DNA of 64,000 bases, from the NCBI RefSeq assembly GCF_003955715.1, contig NZ_CP034463.1, positions 6,076,001-6,140,000 of the forward strand, in the 5' to 3' direction. The position numbers and the translations under genes were made by a program. Each line of letters starts with the position of its first letter. Positions within the stretch are counted from its first letter, which is position 1. This stretch comes from Streptomyces aquilus. Lineage in GTDB: Bacteria > Actinomycetota > Actinomycetes > Streptomycetales > Streptomycetaceae. Shown here one piece after another: positions 33,513 through 43,000 of the stretch. The notes below the pieces were generated by a model. It ran no database searches. It saw only the letters and a list, made by a program, of their open reading frames with translations, and was not told the origin of the DNA.

Positions 33513-34391
33513 TCAGGCCGGGGAGCCGTTCACCGTGCCGGCCACGTGCAGGCGATCCCCGCCCCGCAGTTCGAAGCGGTCGCCCTCCGACCCGTACGTC
33601 ACCGTCCCCGGCAGCAGCACCGGCGCCCTGAACTCCGCCCGCACCACGCCCACTTGCGGGGTGCCGTGCGCGGCGAGGCAGCGGGCCACCGTCCACATGC
33701 CGTGCGCGATGGCCCGCGGGAAGCCGAAGAGGCGGGCGGTGAGCGGGTGGAGGTGGATGGGGTTGCGGTCGCCGGACGCGGTGGCGTACCGGCGGCCGAT
33801 GTCCCCGGCCAGCCGCCACTCGGCGAGCGGCGGGAGGGGGGTCTGCTCGGCGCGCTCGGCCGCCGGCCCGGATGACGTGCGGTGCCGTGCCAGGTACGTG
33901 CTGCTCGACTCCCATAGGACGTCGGATACGACGCCCGATACGACGTCCGGTACGACGTCCGAGCCGACCCGCACCTCGGTGACGACCCTCGCCTCCGTGC
34001 CGCGCCGGTGCGGGGCCAACTCGGCGACGTACACGCTCAGTTCGTACACCCCGGTGGCGGGCAGCGGCCGGTGCTGGGTGATCCCGATCGACGTGTGGAC
34101 GAGACCGAGCAGCGGCAGCGGGAAGTCCCGGGCGCTCATCAGCCGCATCGCCAGCGGGAAGCCGAGCACATGCGGATACGTCACCGGCAGCGCGTCGTCG
34201 CCGGTGGCGAACCCGCACACCCGCTCGTAGGCCGCGAGCCGCGCCAGGTCGACGCGCAGGCCGGGCAGCACGAGCCGGGTGCGGGGGAAGCCGGCGTCCG
34301 GGCGGGGCCGCTTGAAGGGGGACAGCAGCGCGCCCCGGGCCAGGAAGGGCGCGAGGGCGGGGGAGCGGCGCAGGACGACGTCCGTCATCAT
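33513..34391 (-). CDS. MaoC-like hydratase (HtdX-type)
   Basis: A 292-residue double hot-dog hydratase. The MaoC active-site motif reads YATASGDRNPIHLHPLTARL near residue 205, with the catalytic Asp-His pair and a following FGFPRAIAHGMWTV, and the N-terminal hot-dog half contains VLGFPLAMRLMSARDFPLPL. It should hydrate 2-enoyl thioesters to (R)-3-hydroxyacyl forms. Start ATG 34391 overlaps the fabG stop (ATGA). The order MaoC, high-molecular-weight FabG, thiolase matches Rv0241c-Rv0243 (htdX, fabG4, fadA2) of Mycobacterium tuberculosis. Confidence 0.9.
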   Translation of the reverse strand: MMTDVVLRRSPALAPFLARGALLSPFKRPRPDAGFPRTRLVLPGLRVDLARLAAYERVCGFATGDDALPVTYPHVLGFPLAMRLMSARDFPLPLLGLVHTSIGITQHRPLPATGVYELSVYVAELAPHRRGTEARVVTEVRVGSDVVPDVVSGVVSDVLWESSSTYLARHRTSSGPAAERAEQTPLPPLAEWRLAGDIGRRYATASGDRNPIHLHPLTARLFGFPRAIAHGMWTVARCLAAHGTPQVGVVRAEFRAPVLLPGTVTYGSEGDRFELRGGDRLHVAGTVNGSPA

Positions 34392-35653
34392 GCCCCCAGC
34401 AGGCTCTGGCCGCAGACCCGTACGACCTGCCCGTTCACCGCACCCGAGGCCGGGTGCGCGAGCCATGCCGTCGTCTCGGCCACGTCGACCGGAAGGCCGC
34501 CCTGCGCGAGGGAGTTCATCCGGCGCCCCGCCTCCCGGATGAGGAGCGGCACCGCGGCCGTCATCTTCGTCTCGATGAAGCCGGGGGCCACGGCGTTGAC
34601 CGTCACCCCGTGCTCGGCGAGCGCGCGCGGCGCCAGGGAGCGCACCAGTCCGACCACGCCCGCCTTGCTGGCGCCGTAGTTGGTCTGCCCCGCGTTCCCG
34701 GCGAGCCCCGCGATGGAGGCCGTGGCGACGATCCGGCCGCCTTCCCCGAGCGTCCCCGTCGCCAGCAGCGCGTCGGTCGTGCGCAGCACGCTCGCCAGGT
34801 TCACCTCCAGCACCGGACTCCAGCGCTCCGCGGGCATGTTGACCAGTCGGCGGTCACGGGTGATGCCCGCGTTGTGGACCAGGACGTCGAGGCCGTCGGG
34901 CAGCGCCGCCGCGATGCGTTCGCCCGCGTCGGCGGCCGTGATGTCGAGGGCGAGGGCCTCGCCGCCGAGGCGTTCGGCGAGCCGCCGGGCGTCCGCCTCG
35001 GCCGGGGGGACGTCGAGGACGACGACCCGGGCGCCGTCCCTGGCGAGCGTCTCGGCGACGGCCGCGCCGATCCCGCGTGCGGCGCCCGTCACCAGGGCGG
35101 TGCGCCCGGCCAGGGGCCGCTCCCAGTCGAGGTCGGCGGGCCCGGTTCCCTCGGCCACCTCGATCACCTGGCCGCTGACATAGGCGGACTTGGGGGAGAG
35201 CAGGAAGCGCAGGGTGGACTCGGCGGCGGCGCGGTCGGTGAGCCGTACGAGATTGACCGTCCTGCCCCGGCCGATCTCCTTGCCGAGCGAGCGCGTGAAG
35301 CCCTCCAGGGCCTGCTGGGCGGCGGCCTGGTGGTGGTCGGCGGGGTCGAGGGGTGCGCCGAGGACGACGATCCGGCCGCTGGTCGCGACCGACCGGACGA
35401 CGGGGTGCAGGGCTGCGTGGACGTCGGCGAGGCCTTCGACGTCCCGGACGTGGGTGGCGTCGAGGACGACGGCGGCCGGGGGCGCGGCGGGCTCGGGGGC
35501 CGGTTTGCCGGCGGTGAGGTGGAGGACCTCGCCCTTGAGGGCCGGGTGCTCGGGTGACCAGCGGTGGAGTTCCGCCGGTTGCGGCAGGCCCAGTCCGCGG
35601 GTCAGGAAACGGCCCGGCGCGGTGCCGGTGAAGCGCAGATAGCGGTCGGCCAT
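34388..35653 (-). CDS. High-molecular-weight 3-oxoacyl reductase (FabG4-like)
   Basis: A 421-residue SDR reductase with an extra N-terminal flavodoxin-like half, as in FabG4. The catalytic C-terminal half has the NADPH motif VTGAARGIGAAVAE, the NNAG-like VHNAGITRDR, the Ser in ATASIAGLAGNAG and the Tyr/Lys in TNYGASKAG. The N-terminal half lacks a complete nucleotide motif and ends in SGQVIEVAEGTG. It should reduce 3-oxoacyl thioesters with the MaoC hydratase coupled 3' to it. It diverges from the thiolase, with an inverted repeat in the 88-bp gap. Confidence 0.9.
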   Translation of the reverse strand: MADRYLRFTGTAPGRFLTRGLGLPQPAELHRWSPEHPALKGEVLHLTAGKPAPEPAAPPAAVVLDATHVRDVEGLADVHAALHPVVRSVATSGRIVVLGAPLDPADHHQAAAQQALEGFTRSLGKEIGRGRTVNLVRLTDRAAAESTLRFLLSPKSAYVSGQVIEVAEGTGPADLDWERPLAGRTALVTGAARGIGAAVAETLARDGARVVVLDVPPAEADARRLAERLGGEALALDITAADAGERIAAALPDGLDVLVHNAGITRDRRLVNMPAERWSPVLEVNLASVLRTTDALLATGTLGEGGRIVATASIAGLAGNAGQTNYGASKAGVVGLVRSLAPRALAEHGVTVNAVAPGFIETKMTAAVPLLIREAGRRMNSLAQGGLPVDVAETTAWLAHPASGAVNGQVVRVCGQSLLGA

Positions 35654-35698
35654 GGCCGTCTCCCCACTCGGTGCTCTCTTGCTGACTCTGGAGTAAGG

Positions 35699-35711
35699 TT
35701 ACCGGAGGTAA
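35699..35711. promoter_or_regulatory. TTACC-GGA-GGTAA palindrome in the FabG/thiolase divergent promoter
   Basis: TTACC (35699-35703) and GGTAA (35707-35711) flank GGA, set within TAAGGTTACCGGAGGTAATC. The perfect 5-3-5 repeat lies in the 88 bp between the fabG4-like and thiolase starts. It resembles short palindromes bound by TetR-family fatty acid regulators. Confidence 0.6.
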
Positions 35712-35741
35712 TCCTATGTCACGCAGGAGGAGCAGGTCGAG

Positions 35742-37022
35742 ATGAGCCTTCTTCGGGCACCCGAGACACGCCGGGTCGCGATCATCGGCGGCAGCCGCGT
35801 CCCCTTCGCCCGCTCCGACGGCCCCTACGCCACCGCCTCCAACCAGGAGATGCTGACGGCGGTCGTGGACGGCCTGGTGGGCCGGTTCGGGCTGGAACGG
35901 CCGGGCGCGGTCGGCGAGTTCGTCGCCGGTGCCGTCCTCAAGCACGCCCGTGACTTCAACCTGGCCCGCGAGACGGTCCTCGGCTCGAAGCTGGCGCCGA
36001 CGACCCCGGCGTACGACATCCAGCAGGCCTGCGGCACCGGTCTCCAGGCCGTCATCGCCGCCGCCAACAAGATCGCCCTCGGCCAGACCGAGTCCGCGAT
36101 CGCGGGCGGCGCGGACACCGCGAGCGACGCGCCGCTCGGCGTCAACGACGAGCTGCGGCGCCTCCTGCTGGCGGCCCGCAGGGCGAAGTCCCTCGGCGGC
36201 CGGCTCAAGGCCCTCGCCGGGGTCCGCCCCGGCCACCTCGTCCCCGACATCCCGCGCAACGCCGAGCCCCGCACGGGCCTGTCGATGGGCGAGCACGCGG
36301 CGGTCACCGCCCGCGCGTGGGGCGTGACGCGCGAGGCCCAGGACGAGCTGGCGGCGACGAGCCACCAACGGCTGGCGGCGGCGTACGAGCGAGGCTTCTT
36401 CGCGGACCTGGTGGTGCCGTTCCGCGGCCTGGACCGGGACCAGAACCTGCGGCCGGGGTCGACGGTGGAGAAACTGGCGTCCCTGAAGCCGGTGTTCGGC
36501 CTGGACGCCGCCAACCCGACGATGACGGCCGGGAATTCGACCCCGCTCACCGACGGTGCCGCGGTCGTCCTGCTCGCCTCGGAGGAGTGGGCGGCACAGC
36601 GCGGACTGGAACCGCTGGCGTATCTGACGGCGTACGAGACGGCGGCCGTGGACTTCGTCGCCGGGGACCCCGCCGAGGACGGTCTGCTGATGGCCCCGGC
36701 GCGGGCCGTGCCGCGCATGCTGGAGCGGGCCGGGCTCGGGATGGCCGACTTCGACCTGGTCGAGGTGCACGAGGCGTTCGCGTCCCAGGTGCTGGCGACG
36801 CTGTCGGCGTGGGAGAAGGCGGGGCTGGCCCCCGTGGACCGCGCCCGCCTGAACGTGACCGGCTCGTCCCTCGCCACCGGGCATCCCTTCGCGGCGACCG
36901 GCGCCCGGATCGTGGCGACGCTGGCCAAACTCCTTGCGGAGCAAGGGGGTTCGGGGCGCGGGCTGATCTCGGTGTGTGCGGCGGGCGGGCAGGGGGTGAC
37001 GGCGGTGCTGGAGCGGCCGTAG
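35742..37022 (+). CDS. Acetyl-CoA C-acetyltransferase (thiolase, FadA2/FadI-like)
   Basis: A 426-residue thiolase. The acylated Cys97 is in DIQQACGTGLQA, and the C-terminal catalytic region has NVTGSSLATGHPFAATGARI (His) and VCAAGGQGVTAVL (second Cys). A long loop GVRPGHLVPDIPRNAEPRTG is typical of the FadA2/FadI group. It cleaves or forms 3-oxoacyl-CoA. AGGAGGAGC precedes the ATG. With the divergent FabG4 and HtdX homologues it forms a conserved actinobacterial lipid unit seen also at M. tuberculosis fadA2-fabG4-htdX. Confidence 0.92.
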   Translation: MSLLRAPETRRVAIIGGSRVPFARSDGPYATASNQEMLTAVVDGLVGRFGLERPGAVGEFVAGAVLKHARDFNLARETVLGSKLAPTTPAYDIQQACGTGLQAVIAAANKIALGQTESAIAGGADTASDAPLGVNDELRRLLLAARRAKSLGGRLKALAGVRPGHLVPDIPRNAEPRTGLSMGEHAAVTARAWGVTREAQDELAATSHQRLAAAYERGFFADLVVPFRGLDRDQNLRPGSTVEKLASLKPVFGLDAANPTMTAGNSTPLTDGAAVVLLASEEWAAQRGLEPLAYLTAYETAAVDFVAGDPAEDGLLMAPARAVPRMLERAGLGMADFDLVEVHEAFASQVLATLSAWEKAGLAPVDRARLNVTGSSLATGHPFAATGARIVATLAKLLAEQGGSGRGLISVCAAGGQGVTAVLERP

Positions 37023-37267
37023 CCGCCTGACATTGGTTCACACACAACTGACAAAGGCTCACTTTGCGCCAGATGTTGCACAGACCCGGCCCGGGAGCCT
37101 CCCCGAACCCTCACAAGCCCGCCACGTAGGCCTCCTAAGATCGCCGGGTCCCCCAGACCTGACTGCCGGTAACCCCACAAGTCGCACTCGCCGGTGAACG
37201 TCCGGGTACGCCCGGTGCGTACCTATGCAGCAGAGCGGTTTTGAGCTGCGTGCCCCAGGAGCTGCCC

Positions 37268-39187
37268 ATGTCGTCGTCCCTGCCCTACGCCGCTGCCACC
37301 GACTACGACGGCGCGCCCGTGCTCGTGGCACCGGAGATACGTCGGCTGGACGGCGAGGTCCGCGAGGTGTCCGTCCCGCCGGTCGTGCCGCCGGTGACCC
37401 ACGGCTCCCTCGCCGACCTGCCGTTCGAGAACGCGGAGGCGGGCCCGGCCGACCGGGTCCTCAGCCGCCGTACGCCGGACGGGGGCTGGGCGGACGTGAC
37501 GTCGGCCGACTTCGCCGCGCAGGTGCTCGCGCTGGCGAAGGGCCTCATCTCGGAGGGTCTCGTCCCCGGCGACCGGATCGCCGTCATGGCCCGCACGATC
37601 TACGAGTGGACCCTCCTCGACTTCGCCGCGTGGGCGGCCGGTCTGGTCACGGTCCCCATCTACCCCACCTCCTCGGTCTTCCAGACCCGCTGGATCCTCC
37701 AGGACTCGGGCGCGGTGGCCCTGGTGACCGAGACCGTCGCCCAAGCCTCCGCCCTCGGCCCGGAGTTGAACCGCCTGCCGGACCTGCGCCACCTGTGGGT
37801 CATCGAGAAGGGCCACGTCGACCGTCTGGCCGAGCTCGGCACGCACGTCCCCGACGCCGAAGTCGACGTACGACGCGGCATGCTGGTCCCCGACACCCTC
37901 GCGACGGTCGTCTACACCTCCGGTACCACCGGCCGCCCCAAGGGCTGCGCGATCTCGCACGGCAACTTCCTCTCCGAGGTCGACAACGCGATCGAGATCC
38001 TCCACCCGGTCTTCAAGTCCCGCTCGGACGAGGAACTGGCGACGCTCCTCTTCCTGCCCATGTCCCATGTCTTCGGCCGCATGGTGGCGGTGGCGTGCGT
38101 CCGCGCAAGGGTCCGCCTGGGCCACGCACCGAGCCTGAAGTCCGACGACCTGCTGGCGGACCTGTCGAGTTTCCGCCCGACCTTCCTCCTCGCCATCCCC
38201 TACATGCTGGAGAAGGTCTTCAACAACGCGCGCGCCAAGGCGGAGGCCGGCGGCCGGGCCTCGGCCTTCGACCGCGCGGCGAACGTGGCGATCCGCTACG
38301 GCGAGGCGATCGAGGAGAGGGCGGCGGGCACGGGCACCGGCCCGAGTACGGCGCTGAAGGCGGCCCGTACCTTCTACGACCCCCTGGTCTACCGCCGCAT
38401 CCGCAACGCCATGGGCGGCCGCGTCCGCCACATCATCTCCGGCGGCTCACCGCTCGGCCGCAACATCGCGGCGTTCTTCGCCGGGGCGGGCATGGAGATC
38501 TACGAGGGGTACGGCCTGACGGAGACGACGGGCGCGGCGACGGTGACCCCACCGCTGAAGCCGCGTCTGGGCACGGTGGGTTGGCCACTGCCCGGCATGA
38601 AGGTCCGCATCGCGGCGGACGGCGAGATCCTGCTGGCCGGCGGCCCGGTGTTCCGCGGCTACTGGGACCCCAACGCGGGCGGAGTGACCCCGGCGTCGGT
38701 GGACGGCTGGTTCGCGACGGGCGACATCGGCAGCCTGGACGACGAGGGGTACCTGACGATCACCGGCAGGAAGAAGGAACTCCTGATCACGGCGGGCGGC
38801 AAGACGGTGGCCCCCGCCCCCCTGGAGAACTGGCTGCGCCAGCACCCGCTGATCTCCCAGTGCATGGTGGTGGGCGACCGCCGCCCGTACGTGGCCGCGT
38901 TGATCACCCTCGACATGGACGGCATCACCCACTGGCGCCAGATGAACGGCAAGCATCCGGTCCCCGCCGAACTCCTCGCGGGCGACGCCGAGTTGCACGC
39001 GATCATCCAACGCGCGGTGGACGAGGCGAACAAGCTCGTCTCGCGTCCGGAATCCATCCGCCGCTTCGAGGTCCTGCCACGGGACTTCACGGAGGCGGAA
39101 GGGCACCTGACGCCGTCGATGAAGCTGCGCCGGGAGACGGTGATGCAGGAGTTCGCGCGGGAGATCGAGGGGCTGTACGAGCGCTGA
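37268..39187 (+). CDS. Long-chain fatty acid-CoA ligase (AMP-binding)
   Basis: A 639-residue adenylate-forming enzyme. The P-loop is VVYTSGTTGRPKGCAISHGN (near residue 214), the adenine motif GYGLTETTGAATVT, and the C-terminal hinge TGDIGSLDDEGYLTITGRKK carries the catalytic Lys region. It activates fatty acids to acyl-CoA for degradation or lipid synthesis. ATG 37268 follows AGGAG; a TTG 27 bp upstream is in frame but weaker. It lies 245 bp after the thiolase and likely belongs functionally with the FabG/thiolase unit. Confidence 0.92.
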   Translation: MSSSLPYAAATDYDGAPVLVAPEIRRLDGEVREVSVPPVVPPVTHGSLADLPFENAEAGPADRVLSRRTPDGGWADVTSADFAAQVLALAKGLISEGLVPGDRIAVMARTIYEWTLLDFAAWAAGLVTVPIYPTSSVFQTRWILQDSGAVALVTETVAQASALGPELNRLPDLRHLWVIEKGHVDRLAELGTHVPDAEVDVRRGMLVPDTLATVVYTSGTTGRPKGCAISHGNFLSEVDNAIEILHPVFKSRSDEELATLLFLPMSHVFGRMVAVACVRARVRLGHAPSLKSDDLLADLSSFRPTFLLAIPYMLEKVFNNARAKAEAGGRASAFDRAANVAIRYGEAIEERAAGTGTGPSTALKAARTFYDPLVYRRIRNAMGGRVRHIISGGSPLGRNIAAFFAGAGMEIYEGYGLTETTGAATVTPPLKPRLGTVGWPLPGMKVRIAADGEILLAGGPVFRGYWDPNAGGVTPASVDGWFATGDIGSLDDEGYLTITGRKKELLITAGGKTVAPAPLENWLRQHPLISQCMVVGDRRPYVAALITLDMDGITHWRQMNGKHPVPAELLAGDAELHAIIQRAVDEANKLVSRPESIRRFEVLPRDFTEAEGHLTPSMKLRRETVMQEFAREIEGLYER

Positions 39188-39196
39188 GGGCGGGGC

Positions 39197-39952
39197 TCAC
39201 AACGACGATCGGGGCGACGCCGGGCTCGGGTCGCCGTGGCGGATGAACCACTCGGTGGACAGCAGCCGGGCCCGCTCGGCGAACGGATAAGCGGCGAGCC
39301 GCCCGGGCAGGGCGCCGCGTGCGACCTCGGTGTGGTGGGCGGCGATGGCGCGCAGCTTCGTGCCGAGCCAGGGGCTTACGTCGACGGCGGCACCGATCCA
39401 CTCGTCGGGGACGCTGTAGGAGGCCAGCCCCGGCCGCATGAGCTGCCCGCCCAGCTCACGGGCGGCGGAGTCGGGGTGGGTGGCGAGGTAGAGATCCCGG
39501 GGTTGCCAGGGGTCGCCCGCCTCGGGGTAGAGGTGCCGCCAGTTGGCCGCCTGGACCGCGAGGACGGTCACACGGTGGGTGTGGACGTGGTCGGGGTGCC
39601 CGGTGAGCCCGCCGTGGGCGTCGTGCGTGATGACGACGTCGGGCCGGAACTCCCGTATGTGCCCGACGAGTTCGCGTACGACGTCGTCGAGGGGCGCGTC
39701 GCAGAGGCGAGGCTGGTCGGGCGCGGAATGCGGTACGTGCGCGTCGGCGTATCCCAGCAGGCGTGGTTTCCCGGCGCCGAGGACGCGGAGGGCCTCCGCC
39801 AACTCCCCGTCCCGAGGCGTGCCTTCGGCCCACGTCGCGGTGACCACGGCGGTCCGTGCGCCGGAGGCGGCGTGCTGGGCGAGGACGCCACCGGCCGACA
39901 GGGATTCGTCGTCGGGGTGGGCGAAGACGCCGAGAAGGCTGGGGAGGGACAT
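39197..39952 (-). CDS. PIG-L family deacetylase
   Basis: A 251-residue LmbE/PIG-L zinc deacetylase. The metal motif AHPDDESLS lies near residue 11 (VFAHPDD), with the third ligand region GHPDHVHTHR near residue 123. Such enzymes remove acetyl from N-acetylglucosaminyl groups, for instance in mycothiol synthesis or secondary metabolites. The sequence length and end do not match MshB or Mca closely enough to name it. ATG 39952 is preceded on its strand by CACTCCC rather than a clear purine-rich site. It converges with the ligase gene ten bases away. Confidence 0.88.
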   Translation of the reverse strand: MSLPSLLGVFAHPDDESLSAGGVLAQHAASGARTAVVTATWAEGTPRDGELAEALRVLGAGKPRLLGYADAHVPHSAPDQPRLCDAPLDDVVRELVGHIREFRPDVVITHDAHGGLTGHPDHVHTHRVTVLAVQAANWRHLYPEAGDPWQPRDLYLATHPDSAARELGGQLMRPGLASYSVPDEWIGAAVDVSPWLGTKLRAIAAHHTEVARGALPGRLAAYPFAERARLLSTEWFIRHGDPSPASPRSSL

Positions 39953-40053
39953 GGGAGTGGAGGGTAGCGACGACTTCCTGCGGTCGTCGAGATTTGTTCG
40001 CCTTTTGACCGTTGAGGCCTTTCTCCCAGCCGTCCGCCCGCTACCGTCCTGCC

Positions 40054-43000
40054 ATGCGCGACGGGGAGCAGGTCACGGCGGGTGGGGCGCGGTCGATCGG
40101 GGTCGGCGGTGACGTCACCGCCGCGGTGAGCGGTGACGGCAACAGCCTGACGATCGTCGAGAAGCAGTACGTGCAGCAGGCACCGGGGCCGGCGGACCTC
40201 ACGGACACGGAGATCGACGAGGCGCTACGGCGCTACGCGGGCCGCGTCCGCGAGACCTACGGGCGGCTCGACCTGGAGGTGCTGATCCCCACCGAGGAGG
40301 GGGAGCATCCGCCCGTCGGGCTGGACGAGGTGTTCGTGGCGCCCACCCTGCGCGCCGATCCGCCGCCGGTGGAGCTGCCGCGGGACATCCGGCAGCGGTT
40401 GATGGACGCGGGGGAGTGGCCGTCCCACCTGCCCGCCGCCCTGGAGCGGGACACCCTGGACCGCGCCCGGCAGGCGTACGCGGAACGGCCCGCGCGCGAC
40501 GCCCTGGACGTGCTCGCCGACCCCGCCGAGAGCCGTCTCGTCCTGCTCGGCGACCCCGGCGCGGGCAAGTCGACGCTCGCCCGGCACCTCGCGCTCACCC
40601 TCACGCGGGAGGCGCCCGCGACGGGGGATTCGCTGGCACCGCTCACCGGCCGGATACCCCTCGTCATGGAACTCCGCGAGTACGCGGTGGGCGAGTGGCG
40701 GGAGCGGACCTTCGAGGACTTCCTCACCTACCTGCACGGCACGAAGGGCATGGCCCCGCCCCCGGCGGTCGTGGACCGGCTCCTGACGGAGGGGCGAGCC
40801 GTGGTCGTCTTCGACGGCCTCGACGAACTCTTCGACCCCGCCGCCCGGGAACAGGTCAGCCACCGCATCGCGGACTTCGCGGGCCGCTACGGCGGTACCG
40901 GCGGCGTCCGCGTGATCGTGACCTCGCGCGTCATCGGCTACCGGCGAGGCGTGCTGGAACACGCCGGGTTCTCCCACCACATGGTCCAGGACCTGAGCAC
41001 CCGGCAGATCGAGTGCTTCGCCCGCCAGTGGTACGCCAGCTCCTACCCCCACGACGAGGAGCGCGCCGCCCGCCTGTGCCGACGGCTGACTGATGCCGTG
41101 GGCCACTCACGTCCGGTCGCCGAACTCGCCGGTAACCCCCTCCTGTTGACGATCCTCGCCATCGTCGGCCGACGCCGCGAACTGCCTCGGGACCGCCTGG
41201 GCGTCTACCGGCACGCCGTCGCCGTCCTGGTGGCCCACTGGGACCAGCACGCCAAGCACCTGCGCGCACCGGACGACGTCGAAGCCCTGTCCTACCTGGG
41301 CGACGAGGACCGGCACGAGTTGCTGCGCCTGGTCGCGCGGCGGATGCAGGAGGGCGAGGGCGGCATCGCGGGCAACCACATCCACCAGGACGTCCTGCTG
41401 GAGACGTTCCGGGACTACTTGAGGGAACAGTACGAACTCCCGCTGGCGCAGGCGGTGTCGGCGGCGCGGGTGATGGTGCGGCAGTTCAGGGACCGGAACT
41501 TCATCCTCAGCCACTACGGGGGCGGGGTGTACGGCTTCGTCCACCGGGCCTTCCTGGAGTACCTGGCGGCCGTGGACATCGACCACCGCTACACGCGGGA
41601 GCGGGAGTGGACGCCGGAGCAGTTCATCGAGGAGATCTTCGCGGGGCACGCGGAGGATCCGGCGTGGCATGAGGTGTTGCTGCTGGTGGTCGGACAGTTG
41701 GGGGAGCGGGAGGCGGGGGCGGCGGTCGATCGGTTGCTGGAGTTGCATCGGCGGCGGGTCGGTGCGCTCTGGAGGGGTGAGCTGCTGGCCCTGGCGGTGC
41801 GAGCCCTGGCCGAGGTGCGCAGGATCGGGGCGTTGGCGGCGCAGAGCAGGGCCGTGGTGGACGCGATCATTGGGGGCTTGGAAGGGGCTGATTCGCGATA
41901 CGGCCTGCTCACCGGGGACGAGGACATCGCCTCCGCGCTCAGGACGTTCCCGCCGCACTGGAGCGGCAGGCCCAGACTCCTGCGCTGGTTCCATCTGCGC
42001 GGCCAGTTCAGGGACATGCCACAGCCAGGGAGGATCGCGGCCGCCCTCTACCAGGCACCGCAGGTGCCGCAGGTGATGGCGGTGCTTGCCGATGTGACAT
42101 CAGCCCGCAGGGCCTTGCTGGAGATGTTGGCGGCGCGCTGGGGTGCGGAGCGGGGTGTCCGCGGCCTGCTCCAGGAGGGGGCGGTGGCCGAACCCAACGA
42201 GTACGTGCGCAGAGCTGCGCTGAAGCTTCTGTCCGGGCTTGACGGTGTCGAGGTCGGCGACCTCGTCAGGAACCGGTCCACCGAGGATCCTTCACTGGTC
42301 GTGCGTGCCTTCGCACTGTCGATGAGGGACGACGCCGAGGCCCTGTGGGAGTCCGTCCTTGAGTTCGCCGGCTCCGAGGGCGACGCGGAGATGCGCGCTG
42401 AGGCGGTGGGTCTGCTCGCCGAGTACCGGATTCAGGACCTCGCGGTCAGAGCGCTGCTGTGCCGGCTGGCGGTCGTGGATTCCGAGGACGTGGTCCGGTG
42501 GCGTGCGGTCGACGGTCTGGAGAGCCTGCTCGACGACGAGGACATCGAGACGCTGGTACGCGGCCGGGCGACCGACGATTCGAGCGACATGGTCCGAAAC
42601 GCCGCCGTGAGGCTGCTGGTCGAGGAACGGGGCGACTGGGAGTTCGCTCGCGGAGCCGCCGTCCAGGACGACGACTGGTTCGTCCGGATGAACGCCCTGT
42701 ACGGCTTGCGCACGCTCGGCCGCGACGACGCCGACACCTGGGATTTCCTTCGTCAGAGGGCGCTCGATGACCCGCACCCACAGGTCCGGTCGGCGGCATG
42801 CACGGTGATGGCGCAGACGACGGGCTCCCACCCCGGTACCTGGGAGTTCCTGCGCGAGCGCCTTGCCGAGGATGCCGGGAGTGAGGTTCGGGACTCGGCG
42901 CTCAGCGGGCTCGTGGAGCTGGGGCGGGACAGAGAGGAGACCTGGCAGCTCGTCCGCGGGCATCTTCTCGACGACCCCGAGCCGGAAGTGCGGGAATCCG

